Source: CAVSSX01 sp963730735
GTDB taxonomy: Bacteria; Actinomycetota; Acidimicrobiia; Acidimicrobiales; RAAP-2
NCBI GenBank assembly: GCA_963730735.1
Contig: CAVSSX010000007.1
Location: 1,736,001 to 1,800,000, forward strand
Direction: 5' to 3'
Length of the DNA: 64,000 bases
This document shows positions 57,558 through 64,000 of this stretch, piece after piece. Position 1 is the first letter of the stretch. Each line of letters opens with the position of its first letter. Position numbers and translations under genes: made by a program. The notes under the pieces are model-generated. The model worked only from the letters and a program-made list of their open reading frames with translations. It ran no database searches and was not told the DNA's origin.

Positions 57558-58931
57558 ATGGGCAGAGGGGGGGTCGACCTGGAGTGGGGGGCCCGGGGCC
57601 GTATCCCGGGTCGCCGACGGGCCCCGACGCGCCTCGTGGTGGTGGCCGCGCTGGTGGCGGGAACGCTGTCCACCCTCGGGGCGGCCGGGTGGTCGGCCAG
57701 TGCTCCGGCCGCCGCCGCACCGGCGCCGGCAACGCCCAACGGCAGCGTGGTGGCCCGCGAGGTCATCCAACTGGTCAATGCCGAGCGGGCCGTGCGGGGT
57801 CTGCCGACGCTGACCGAGAACGCCACGCTCGACTCGGCCGCCCAGGCCATCGCCAACAACTATCCCAACGGCAACGGGAACGCCTCGGTCGCCCCGTACG
57901 AGCCGTTCGGCTGGCACGGTGGGGCCATCATCGAGGACTACTCGACCACCCAGGCGTTCTCATCGGGCGGGGCGGTCACGCAGTGGCTCAAGTCGTCGTA
58001 CTACGTCGACCAGGTCCTCGGAGGGTCGGCCAACGACCCGGCGGGGGAGATCGGGGTCGGCGTGGGCTGCTCGCCGAGCGGCGGCGAGTACATCGAGCTG
58101 GCGACGGCCTGGAAGACGTCGACCTTCGGGCGCCCGGCCACCCAGCCGGCGTCGACCGTCCCCGTGGGCACCGCCGTCGCCTCGTGCGCCGGCGACCCGG
58201 GCGGTTACTACGAAGTGGCCTCGGATGGGGGCATCTTCGCCTTCGGGGACGCCCAGTTCTTCGGCTCGACCGGGAACATCCATCTCAACCAGCCGATCGT
58301 GGGCATGAGCCGGACCCCGGACGGCAAGGGCTACTGGGAGGTGGCCTCGGATGGGGGCATCTTCGCCTACGGCGACGCCCGGTTCTTCGGTTCGATGGGC
58401 GCCACGCATCTCAACCAGCCCATCGTGGGGATGGCGGCGACGCCCGATGGCAACGGGTATTGGCTGGTGGCCGCCGACGGGGGGATCTTCGCCTTCGGTG
58501 ACGCCCCCTTCTACGGGTCGACCGGGAACCTCCACCTCAACCAGCCGATCGTGGGCATGGCCCCGTCCCCCGACGGGCACGGGTACTGGTTCGTGGCGGC
58601 CGACGGAGGGGTGTTCTCGTACGGTGACGCCCTCTTCCACGGCTCGGCCGTCGGGGCGACCTCCTCGCCGGTGGTGGGCATGGCCGCCCAGGGGACCGGG
58701 TACCTGATCCTCGAGCGGAACGGGGCGGTCCACGGGGAGAACGCCACGGCCGTTGCCCCGGCGGTCGCCGGGGAGGACGCCGTCGGCATCGAGACCTCGC
58801 CCGCCGACGGCTTCGGGTCGTGGACCGTGACCACGAACGGGGCCATCGGGGCAGAGTACGACTACGCCAACTACAACTGGGGCTCCATGGCCGGCCGGCC
58901 GCTCAACCTGCCGATCGTCGGCATGGGTTGA
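57558..58931 (+). CDS. secreted CAP-domain protein with Acidimicrobiia-type repeats
   Basis: 457 residues. A basic N-terminus then a hydrophobic signal segment (LVVVAALVAGTLSTLGAAGW, about 25-45) and Ala/Pro linker; a CAP/SCP domain at about 62-205 (REVIQLVNAERAVRGLPTL, FGWHGGAIIEDYS, GEIGVGVGCSPSGGEYIELA); then four to five repeats of about 47 residues with the core DGGIFAFGDAQFFGSTGN and NQPIVGM, likely a beta-propeller or beta-solenoid. CAP domains occur in secreted wall-associated or lipid-binding proteins; function here unknown. ATG 57558 has GAGGAGG upstream. Its long structured leader suggests regulation at RNA level. Confidence 0.85.
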   Translation: MGRGGVDLEWGARGRIPGRRRAPTRLVVVAALVAGTLSTLGAAGWSASAPAAAAPAPATPNGSVVAREVIQLVNAERAVRGLPTLTENATLDSAAQAIANNYPNGNGNASVAPYEPFGWHGGAIIEDYSTTQAFSSGGAVTQWLKSSYYVDQVLGGSANDPAGEIGVGVGCSPSGGEYIELATAWKTSTFGRPATQPASTVPVGTAVASCAGDPGGYYEVASDGGIFAFGDAQFFGSTGNIHLNQPIVGMSRTPDGKGYWEVASDGGIFAYGDARFFGSMGATHLNQPIVGMAATPDGNGYWLVAADGGIFAFGDAPFYGSTGNLHLNQPIVGMAPSPDGHGYWFVAADGGVFSYGDALFHGSAVGATSSPVVGMAAQGTGYLILERNGAVHGENATAVAPAVAGEDAVGIETSPADGFGSWTVTTNGAIGAEYDYANYNWGSMAGRPLNLPIVGMG

Positions 58932-58955
58932 GGGACCGACGCGGTGAGGTGGGTC

Positions 58956-59005
58956 CCCGCCGGTGGTCGGCGGGAGGCGGGTGACCACCGGGTGATCACC
59001 GGTGG
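58956..59005 (+). terminator. paired hairpins after the CAP/repeat gene
   Basis: CCCGCC/GGCGGG (58956-58974) and CCACCGG/CCGGTGG (58985-59005, loop GTGATCA) follow the stop by 25 and 54 bases. They probably stop or protect the transcript; no T run. The rest of the gap to argC (to 59210) shows no gene; GATAAT at 59035 could be a stray -10. Confidence 0.45.
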
Positions 59006-59210
59006 GCAAGTGGGAGTGCACCCAGCTGAGCTGGGATAATTCCGTCACCTCACCCGGGCAGGGCGGCTGCCGGCGGCGGCCGGCCGGACAGCCGAGGGCG
59101 GCCACCGACGGGCCCGGGTCGATCGGTCGGCGATGGAGCCGTCGGGGTTGGCTGGGCGGACGAGTCCACCACCCGCCGAACGGGGACGAGCGCCCCGGGC
59201 CCGGTCGTGG

Positions 59211-59240
59211 TTGCATGAGTATGCGGTAGTACGTATACAC
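59211..59240 (+). promoter_or_regulatory. argC promoter with ArgR-like sites
   Basis: TTGCAT (59211-59216), 17-base spacer, TATACA (59234-59239), eight bases before ATG 59248: a leaderless promoter. Inverted repeats GCAT-GAGT-ATGC (59213-59224) and GTACGTATAC (59229-59238) overlap both elements and resemble ARG boxes. Repression by ArgR with arginine is inferred; argR is not in the window. Confidence 0.55.
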
Positions 59241-59247
59241 TTGCAGG

Positions 59248-60261
59248 ATGAAGGTCGGCATCGTCGGGGCGTCGGGGTACACCGGCGTGGAGCTGCTCCG
59301 GCTGTGCGCCGGCCATCCGGAGCTCGAGGTGGCGGTGGCCACCGCCGGCACCCACGTGGGCCAGTCGGTCGGGCAGCACAATCCTTCGCTGGCCGCCGCC
59401 TACCCCTCCCTCGTGTACTCGGCGGCCGACGCCGACCTCCTCGACGGTCTGGATCTGGTCTTCTTCGGCCTGCCCCACGGGGCCTCCCAGGCCCTGGTGC
59501 CCTCGCTGGTCGGTCGGGTCGGGGCCATGGTCGATCTGGCGGCCGATTTCCGGCTCCGGGACGCCTCGCTGTACCCCACGTGGTACGGGGCGCCCCACGC
59601 CGCCCCCGAGCTGCTGGCCCAGTTCCGCTACGGCCTGCCCGAGCGCTACCGGGACGACCTGGCCGGGGCGCCGCTGATCGCCGCCCCGGGCTGCTACCCG
59701 ACGGCGGCCACGTTGGCCCTGGCCCCGTTCGTGGACGCTGGGGTGGTGGTGCCCGAGGGCATCATCGTCGACGCGGCCAGCGGGACCTCGGGGGCCGGCC
59801 GGTCGCCCAGCGAGAAGTTGCACTTCGGGACGGTGGACGAGAGCTTCACGGCCTACGGGCTCCTGGACCACCGCCACACACCGGAGATGGAGCAGGCCAT
59901 CGGGGCCCAGCTGCTCTTCACGCCCCACCTGGTCCCGATGGTCCGGGGCATCCTGGCCACCTGCTACGCCCGGCCGACCGGCTCAGTGACCACCGCCGAC
60001 GCCCAGGCCCTCCTCCGGGAGACCTACGCCGGCGAGCCGTTCGTCGTGGTCACGGACGACCCACCGGCCACCAAGTCCACGTCGGGCTCGAATTGCGCCC
60101 ACGTGACGGCCCGGGTCGACGAGCGCACCGGCTGGCTGCTCGTGCTGTGCGCGATCGACAACCTGGTGAAGGGGGCGTCCGGCCAGGCGGTGCAGTGTGC
60201 CAACCTGGCCCTCGGGCTACCCGAACCGATGGGGCTGCCCACGGCCGGGCTGTATCCGTGA
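59248..60261 (+). CDS. argC: N-acetyl-gamma-glutamyl-phosphate reductase
   Basis: NADP-dependent reductase of 337 residues in ornithine synthesis. NADP loop VGIVGASGYTGVELLRL at the start; catalytic Cys in APGCYPTAATLAL near residue 150; HRHTPEMEQ and KGASGQAVQCANL near the end. First gene of the arg operon. The start is fixed by the -10 element eight bases upstream; no ribosome binding site. Confidence 0.97.
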   Translation: MKVGIVGASGYTGVELLRLCAGHPELEVAVATAGTHVGQSVGQHNPSLAAAYPSLVYSAADADLLDGLDLVFFGLPHGASQALVPSLVGRVGAMVDLAADFRLRDASLYPTWYGAPHAAPELLAQFRYGLPERYRDDLAGAPLIAAPGCYPTAATLALAPFVDAGVVVPEGIIVDAASGTSGAGRSPSEKLHFGTVDESFTAYGLLDHRHTPEMEQAIGAQLLFTPHLVPMVRGILATCYARPTGSVTTADAQALLRETYAGEPFVVVTDDPPATKSTSGSNCAHVTARVDERTGWLLVLCAIDNLVKGASGQAVQCANLALGLPEPMGLPTAGLYP

Positions 60262-60307
60262 TGCGGATCTCGGCGCCACCGACGAGGGACGACCCGGGGG
60301 TCCAACG

Positions 60308-61477
60308 ATGAGTATCACCGCGGCACCGGGGTTCGTGGCCGCCGGGGGGTCGGTCGGCATCAAGGCCGGGGGCACCCCGGACCTGGCCGTCGTGGCCACC
60401 GTCGACGGACGGGCCGTGCCGGCGGCCGGCGTCTTCACGCCCAATCTGGCCGCGGCGGCGCCGGTCCAGGTGAGCCGGGCCCACCTCGGGGCGACGGGGA
60501 GCCGGGCGGCCGCCGTCGTCCTGACCTCGGGCAACGCCAATGCTGCCACCGGCGCACCGGGGGTGGCGGCCGCCGAGCGGCTCTGCACCCTGGTCGGTGC
60601 GGAGGTCGGGGCGCCCTCGGACCACGTGCTGGTCTGCCAGACCGGCCTGATCGGCATCCCGTTCCCCCTGGACGCGGTGGACGGGGCGGTGCGGCCGCTG
60701 GTGGCCACCCGGGCCGGGGGACCGGCGGCCGGCGTGGCGGCGGCCACGGCGATCATGACCACCGACACGGTGCGCAAGGAGGTGGTCGTGGCCGGCGACG
60801 GCTACGTGGTGGGGGGGATGGCGAAAGGCGCCGCCATGCTGGCCCCCAACATGGCCACCATGCTGGCCGTCCTCACGACCGACGCCCGTCTCGAGCCCGA
60901 CGTCCTCCAGGGCGTCCTGGCCCGGGCCGTCGGGCCCTCGTTCAACGCCATGACCGTCGACGGGTGCACCTCGACCAACGACACGGTGCTCCTCCTGGCC
61001 AGCGGCCTCGGGCCGGTGCCGGCGCTCGAGGCCTTCGAGGCGGCCGTCACCGAGGCCTGCGGGTCCCTGGCCGCCCAGATGGTGGCCGATGCCGAGGGGG
61101 CGACCAAATTCGTCCGCATCCACGTGAACGGGGCGCGCACCGACGCCGACGCCCACCGGGCGGCCCACCAGGTCGCCGACTCGCTCCTGGTCAAGTGCTC
61201 GCTCAACGGGGAGGATGCCTACTGGGGCCGGGTGGTGAGCGAGCTCGGCTGCGCCGGGATCGCCTTCGACATCGACCGGGTCTCGGTGGCCTACGGGGGG
61301 ATCACGGTGTGCCGAGACGGCGTGGCGGCGGCCCACGACGAGCGGGCGTTGGCCGTCCACATGGCCGGGCGGGACCTCGAGCTGACCTGCGACCTCGGAC
61401 TGGGCACGGGTCGGGGCGTGGTGCTGACCACCGACCTCGGCTACGGCTACATCGACGAGAATCGGACGACCTCGTGA
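60308..61477 (+). CDS. argJ: glutamate N-acetyltransferase/amino-acid acetyltransferase
   Basis: Bifunctional ArgJ, 389 residues, which recycles the acetyl group from acetylornithine to glutamate. The precursor self-cleaves before the Thr of MATML (LAPNMATMLAVLTTD, about residue 185), the new N-terminal nucleophile. KGAAML, TVDGCTSTNDTVLLLA and CSLNGEDAYWGRV are conserved. ATG 60308 begins 47 bases after argC; stop overlaps argB. Presence of ArgJ means an acetyl-cycle, not linear, pathway. Confidence 0.96.
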   Translation: MSITAAPGFVAAGGSVGIKAGGTPDLAVVATVDGRAVPAAGVFTPNLAAAAPVQVSRAHLGATGSRAAAVVLTSGNANAATGAPGVAAAERLCTLVGAEVGAPSDHVLVCQTGLIGIPFPLDAVDGAVRPLVATRAGGPAAGVAAATAIMTTDTVRKEVVVAGDGYVVGGMAKGAAMLAPNMATMLAVLTTDARLEPDVLQGVLARAVGPSFNAMTVDGCTSTNDTVLLLASGLGPVPALEAFEAAVTEACGSLAAQMVADAEGATKFVRIHVNGARTDADAHRAAHQVADSLLVKCSLNGEDAYWGRVVSELGCAGIAFDIDRVSVAYGGITVCRDGVAAAHDERALAVHMAGRDLELTCDLGLGTGRGVVLTTDLGYGYIDENRTTS

Positions 61478-62424
61478 GCACCGGCACCGGGCAACCCGGG
61501 TTCACCACCCTCGATCCGGTCGACGCCGCCGGCGGGGGTCCGACCGGTGGCCGCCGGAGCTCGGACCCCCAGGCCACGGCGGCGCTCCTGGTGGAGGCGC
61601 TGCCCTACATCCGCCAGTTCGCCGGCAAGGTCGTGGTGGTCAAGTACGGGGGCAACGCCCTCGGCGGCGAGGCGGGCGGCGAGGCGGCGGCGCTGGCCGC
61701 CTTCGCCCAGGACATGGTGCTCCTCGGCTCGGTCGGCATCCTCCCGGTGGTGGTGCACGGCGGCGGTCCCCAGATCGGGGACCTGATGCGCCGACTGGGC
61801 AAGGAGACCGAGTTCCGCGACGGCCTACGGGTGACCGACGCCGAGACCCTCGACATCGCCCGGATGGTGCTGGTCGGCAAAGTGAACCGGGACATCGTGT
61901 CGGCGATCAACGTCCACGGCCCGCTGGCCGTCGGTCTGTCGGGGGAGGACGCCAACCTCATCACCGCCGGGCCTCGCCACGTCGACCTCGGCTTCGTGGG
62001 CGACGTGGTCAGCGTCGACCCGACCATCCTGCAACGTCTGTTGAGCCAGGGCCTGATCCCGGTGCTGGCCACCATCGGCGCCGACGCCGCCGGCCAGGCC
62101 TACAACATCAACGCCGACACCGTGGCCGGGGCGATCGCCGAGACCCTGGGAGCCGAGAAGCTGCTGTTCCTCACCGACATCGAGGGTCTGCGGGCGGCGC
62201 CCGACGACCCGGGCACGCTGATCCATCAGGCCACGGCGGCGGTCCTCGACCAGCTGGTCGAGAGTGGCGGGGTGGTGGGCGGCATGGTGCCCAAGGTCGA
62301 GGCCTGCGCCCGGGCGGTCCGGCACGGCGTCGCCGGGGCGCACATCCTGGACGGTCGGGTGCCCCACGCGCTCCTGCTCGAGCTCTTCACCGACGGTGGC
62401 GTGGGCACCATGGTGCGGGCATGA
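61474..62424 (+). CDS. argB: acetylglutamate kinase
   Basis: Amino-acid-kinase fold, 316 residues, phosphorylating N-acetylglutamate. VVVKYGGNALGG with the catalytic Lys, PVVVHGGGPQIGDLM, the substrate segment EFRDGLRVTD, YNINADTVAGAIA and LFLTDIEGL are present. The roughly 40-residue N-terminal extension (from GTG 61474) is seen in hexameric, arginine-inhibited enzymes, so feedback inhibition is likely. Overlaps argJ and argD by four bases each. Confidence 0.96.
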   Translation: MSTGTGQPGFTTLDPVDAAGGGPTGGRRSSDPQATAALLVEALPYIRQFAGKVVVVKYGGNALGGEAGGEAAALAAFAQDMVLLGSVGILPVVVHGGGPQIGDLMRRLGKETEFRDGLRVTDAETLDIARMVLVGKVNRDIVSAINVHGPLAVGLSGEDANLITAGPRHVDLGFVGDVVSVDPTILQRLLSQGLIPVLATIGADAAGQAYNINADTVAGAIAETLGAEKLLFLTDIEGLRAAPDDPGTLIHQATAAVLDQLVESGGVVGGMVPKVEACARAVRHGVAGAHILDGRVPHALLLELFTDGGVGTMVRA

Positions 62425-63617
62425 CCCCGCCCACCGGGAGCGACGGGGCGGCCGGCATCGACCGCAGCGCCCTCATGCGGACCTATCCCGATCCGGCGGT
62501 CACCTTCGTCCGGGGTGAGGGCACGGTGCTGTTCGACCAGTCGGGGGCGTCCTACCTGGACTTCATCTCGGGCCTGGCCGTGACCTCGCTCGGCCATGCC
62601 CATCCGGTGGTGGCCGACGCCATCGCCACCCAGGCCCGGACGCTGTCGCACGTCTCCAACCTCTACGGCAACGTCCTCGGACCCGAGGTGGCCGTCACCC
62701 TCGACCGGCTGATCGGGGGCGGCACCGACCGGGCCGGCGGCCAGGTGTTCTTCACCAACTCGGGGGCCGAAGCCAACGAGTGCGCCCTCAAGCTGGCCCG
62801 CAAGTGGGCCGGCGGGGGTCGCTACGTGGTCGTGTCGACCCTGGGGTCCTTCCACGGCCGGACCCTGGCCACGCTCACGGCCACCGGCCAGCTGGCCAAG
62901 CACGTCGGGTTCGAGCCGCTGCCCGAGGGGTTCGTGCACGTGCCCTACGACGACCTCGAGGCGCTCTCGGCGGCGCTCGATCCCGAGATCGTGGCCGGCG
63001 TGCTGGTCGAGCCGATCCAGGGTGAGAACGGGGTGGTCGTGCCCTCGTCGGACTACCTGGCCGGCATCCGGACGCTGTGCACCGAACGCGGGGCGCTGTT
63101 GATGCTGGACGAGGTCCAGACCGGGATGGGCCGCACCGGCACCTGGTTCGCCTTCCAGCAGCTCGGCCTCGAGCCGGACGTCGTGACGATGGCCAAGGCG
63201 CTCGGCAACGGCATGCCGGTCGGTGCGTGCTGGGCCCGGGGCGAGGTGGCGGCGGCGTTCGGGCCCGGCGACCACGGCTCCACCTACGGCGGCCAGCCCC
63301 TGGCCATGTCGGCGGTCCGGGCGACCCTGGCCGTGATGGAGGCCGAGGACGTCCCGGCCCGAGCGACCCGAGCCGGGGCGCGGCTGGCGGCCGGGCTGGC
63401 GACCCTGCCCCACATCGGCTCGGTGCGGGGCGCCGGTCTGCTGCTGGCGGCGGAATTCGATGACGAGCGCTCGCCGGCGGTGGCCGCCGCCGCCATGGCC
63501 GCCGGGTTGCTGGTCAACCCGGTCCGGCCGAACGCCATCCGGCTGGCACCCCCGTTGCTGGTCAGCGACGGTGAGGTCGACCGGGCCGTCGAGATCTTGG
63601 GCACGGTCCTGTCATGA
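62421..63617 (+). CDS. argD: acetylornithine aminotransferase
   Basis: PLP-dependent class III aminotransferase, 398 residues. LDFISGLAVTSLGHAHP, FFTNSGAEANECALKLARK, SFHGRTLATL, LMLDEVQTGMGRTGTWFAFQ and the PLP lysine in TMAKALGNGMPVGA are intact. Converts acetylglutamate semialdehyde to acetylornithine; may also act in lysine synthesis as DapC. Overlaps argB (ATGA). Confidence 0.96.
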   Translation: MTPPTGSDGAAGIDRSALMRTYPDPAVTFVRGEGTVLFDQSGASYLDFISGLAVTSLGHAHPVVADAIATQARTLSHVSNLYGNVLGPEVAVTLDRLIGGGTDRAGGQVFFTNSGAEANECALKLARKWAGGGRYVVVSTLGSFHGRTLATLTATGQLAKHVGFEPLPEGFVHVPYDDLEALSAALDPEIVAGVLVEPIQGENGVVVPSSDYLAGIRTLCTERGALLMLDEVQTGMGRTGTWFAFQQLGLEPDVVTMAKALGNGMPVGACWARGEVAAAFGPGDHGSTYGGQPLAMSAVRATLAVMEAEDVPARATRAGARLAAGLATLPHIGSVRGAGLLLAAEFDDERSPAVAAAAMAAGLLVNPVRPNAIRLAPPLLVSDGEVDRAVEILGTVLS

Positions 63618-63630
63618 CGGCGGTCCGGTC

Positions 63631-64000
63631 GTGAGCCCGACCCGGCACTTCCTCGACATCGACGACCTGGACGTCGAGGAGCTCGACCAGCTCCTCGGCC
63701 TGGCCGAGCGGTCGGACCTGCCGCCGGCCCTGGCCGGGCGGGGCGTGGCCACGGTGTTCGAGAAGCCCTCGGCCCGCAGCCGCAGCTCCACGGAGATGGC
63801 GGTGGTCGACCTGGGCGGTCACCCGGTCTACATCCAGGGCCCCGAAGTCGGTCTCGACACCCGGGAATCGGCCGAGGACGTGGCCCGGACCCTGGGCTCG
63901 TTCCACCGGGTGCTCTGTGCCCGGGTCTTCGACCACGAGATCCTGGTGCGGATGGCCGCTGCCCTCGACGGCAGCGGGTTCGACGTGCCGGTGGTCAACC
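63631..64000 (+). CDS. argF: ornithine carbamoyltransferase, partial at window end
   Basis: First 123 residues only. TRHFLDIDDLDVEELDQLL is the usual start; the carbamoyl-phosphate loop reads FEKPSARSRSSTEMAV rather than FEKPSTRTR, keeping both arginines but replacing two threonines by Ala and Ser. GHPVYIQGPEVGLDTRESAEDVARTL follows, and FDHEILVRMAA. GTG 63631 was chosen over ATG 63614, which stops after six codons. It takes carbamoyl phosphate from CarAB. Confidence 0.9.
   Translation, partial: MSPTRHFLDIDDLDVEELDQLLGLAERSDLPPALAGRGVATVFEKPSARSRSSTEMAVVDLGGHPVYIQGPEVGLDTRESAEDVARTLGSFHRVLCARVFDHEILVRMAAALDGSGFDVPVVN

Overview
The window is very GC-rich DNA with codon third positions dominated by G and C, dense collinear operons, many GTG starts and GTGA/ATGA/TGATG gene overlaps. 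The gene content points to an actinomycetote: mycobacterial-type integration host factor (mIHF), a type-2 PyrF, a PriA that has lost its ATPase motifs, SthA-type transhydrogenase, the classical menaquinone pathway and DDN-type deazaflavin proteins. A secreted CAP-domain protein carries repeats of the 'DGGIFxFGDAxFxGS' type that I associate with Acidimicrobiia. That class assignment is inference, not proof.

Layout, left to right. 1-9 kb: YyaL-like DUF255 protein, an SDR and a menaquinone block (menE, menB, menA, menH, menD in mixed orientation). 8.6-12.6 kb: carotenoid oxygenase, tyrS with a membrane extension, flavin reductase-like protein. 12.5-16.4 kb: small unknown genes, an NfuA-like Fe-S protein, an aldo/keto reductase and a deazaflavin-dependent reductase. 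16.4-22 kb: shikimate operon aroC-aroK-aroB-aroQ, then pepP, efp, nusB. 22-31.6 kb: complete pyrimidine operon pyrR-pyrB-pyrC-carA-carB-pyrD-pyrF, preceded by a candidate PyrR-binding hairpin. 31.6-39.6 kb: mihF, gmk, rpoZ, coaBC, metK, priA, def, fmt, a methyltransferase. 39.6-42.6 kb: aldehyde dehydrogenase and sthA on the minus strand. 42.8-47.5 kb: rpe, riboflavin genes ribD-ribBA-ribH, hisG, a cold-shock-like ORF. 47.5-49.9 kb: a decayed SDR, a small unknown protein, cspA, a membrane protein. 49.9-56.5 kb: DUF1844-like gene, infC-rpmI-rplT, an rRNA methyltransferase, pheS-pheT. 56.6-58.9 kb: HTH protein and the CAP/repeat protein. 59.2-64 kb: arginine operon argC-argJ-argB-argD-argF, the last cut by the window edge.

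Most genes are housekeeping biosynthesis and translation functions. No mobile element, CRISPR array, rRNA or tRNA was recognised. The most striking feature is a set of reading-frame breaks in at least eleven otherwise well conserved essential genes (yyaL-like, menH, menD, carotenoid oxygenase, tyrS, aroC, aroK, aroB, pepP, pyrR, coaBC, and the tail of infC). Almost all are repaired by removing or adding one base, which restores family-typical lengths. I read these mainly as sequence errors, but the breaks also create apparent fusions (InfC-L35), so affected genes are annotated across their full extent and flagged.

Regulation visible in sequence: many monocistronic or operon-first genes have a TAnnnT -10 element only 6-8 bases before an ATG, indicating leaderless transcripts. 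Longer, structured leaders precede pyrR, a small cysteine-containing protein at 13.15 kb, infC and the CAP/repeat gene. A perfect KstR-like palindrome overlaps the ribD promoter, and ArgR-like sites overlap the argC promoter.
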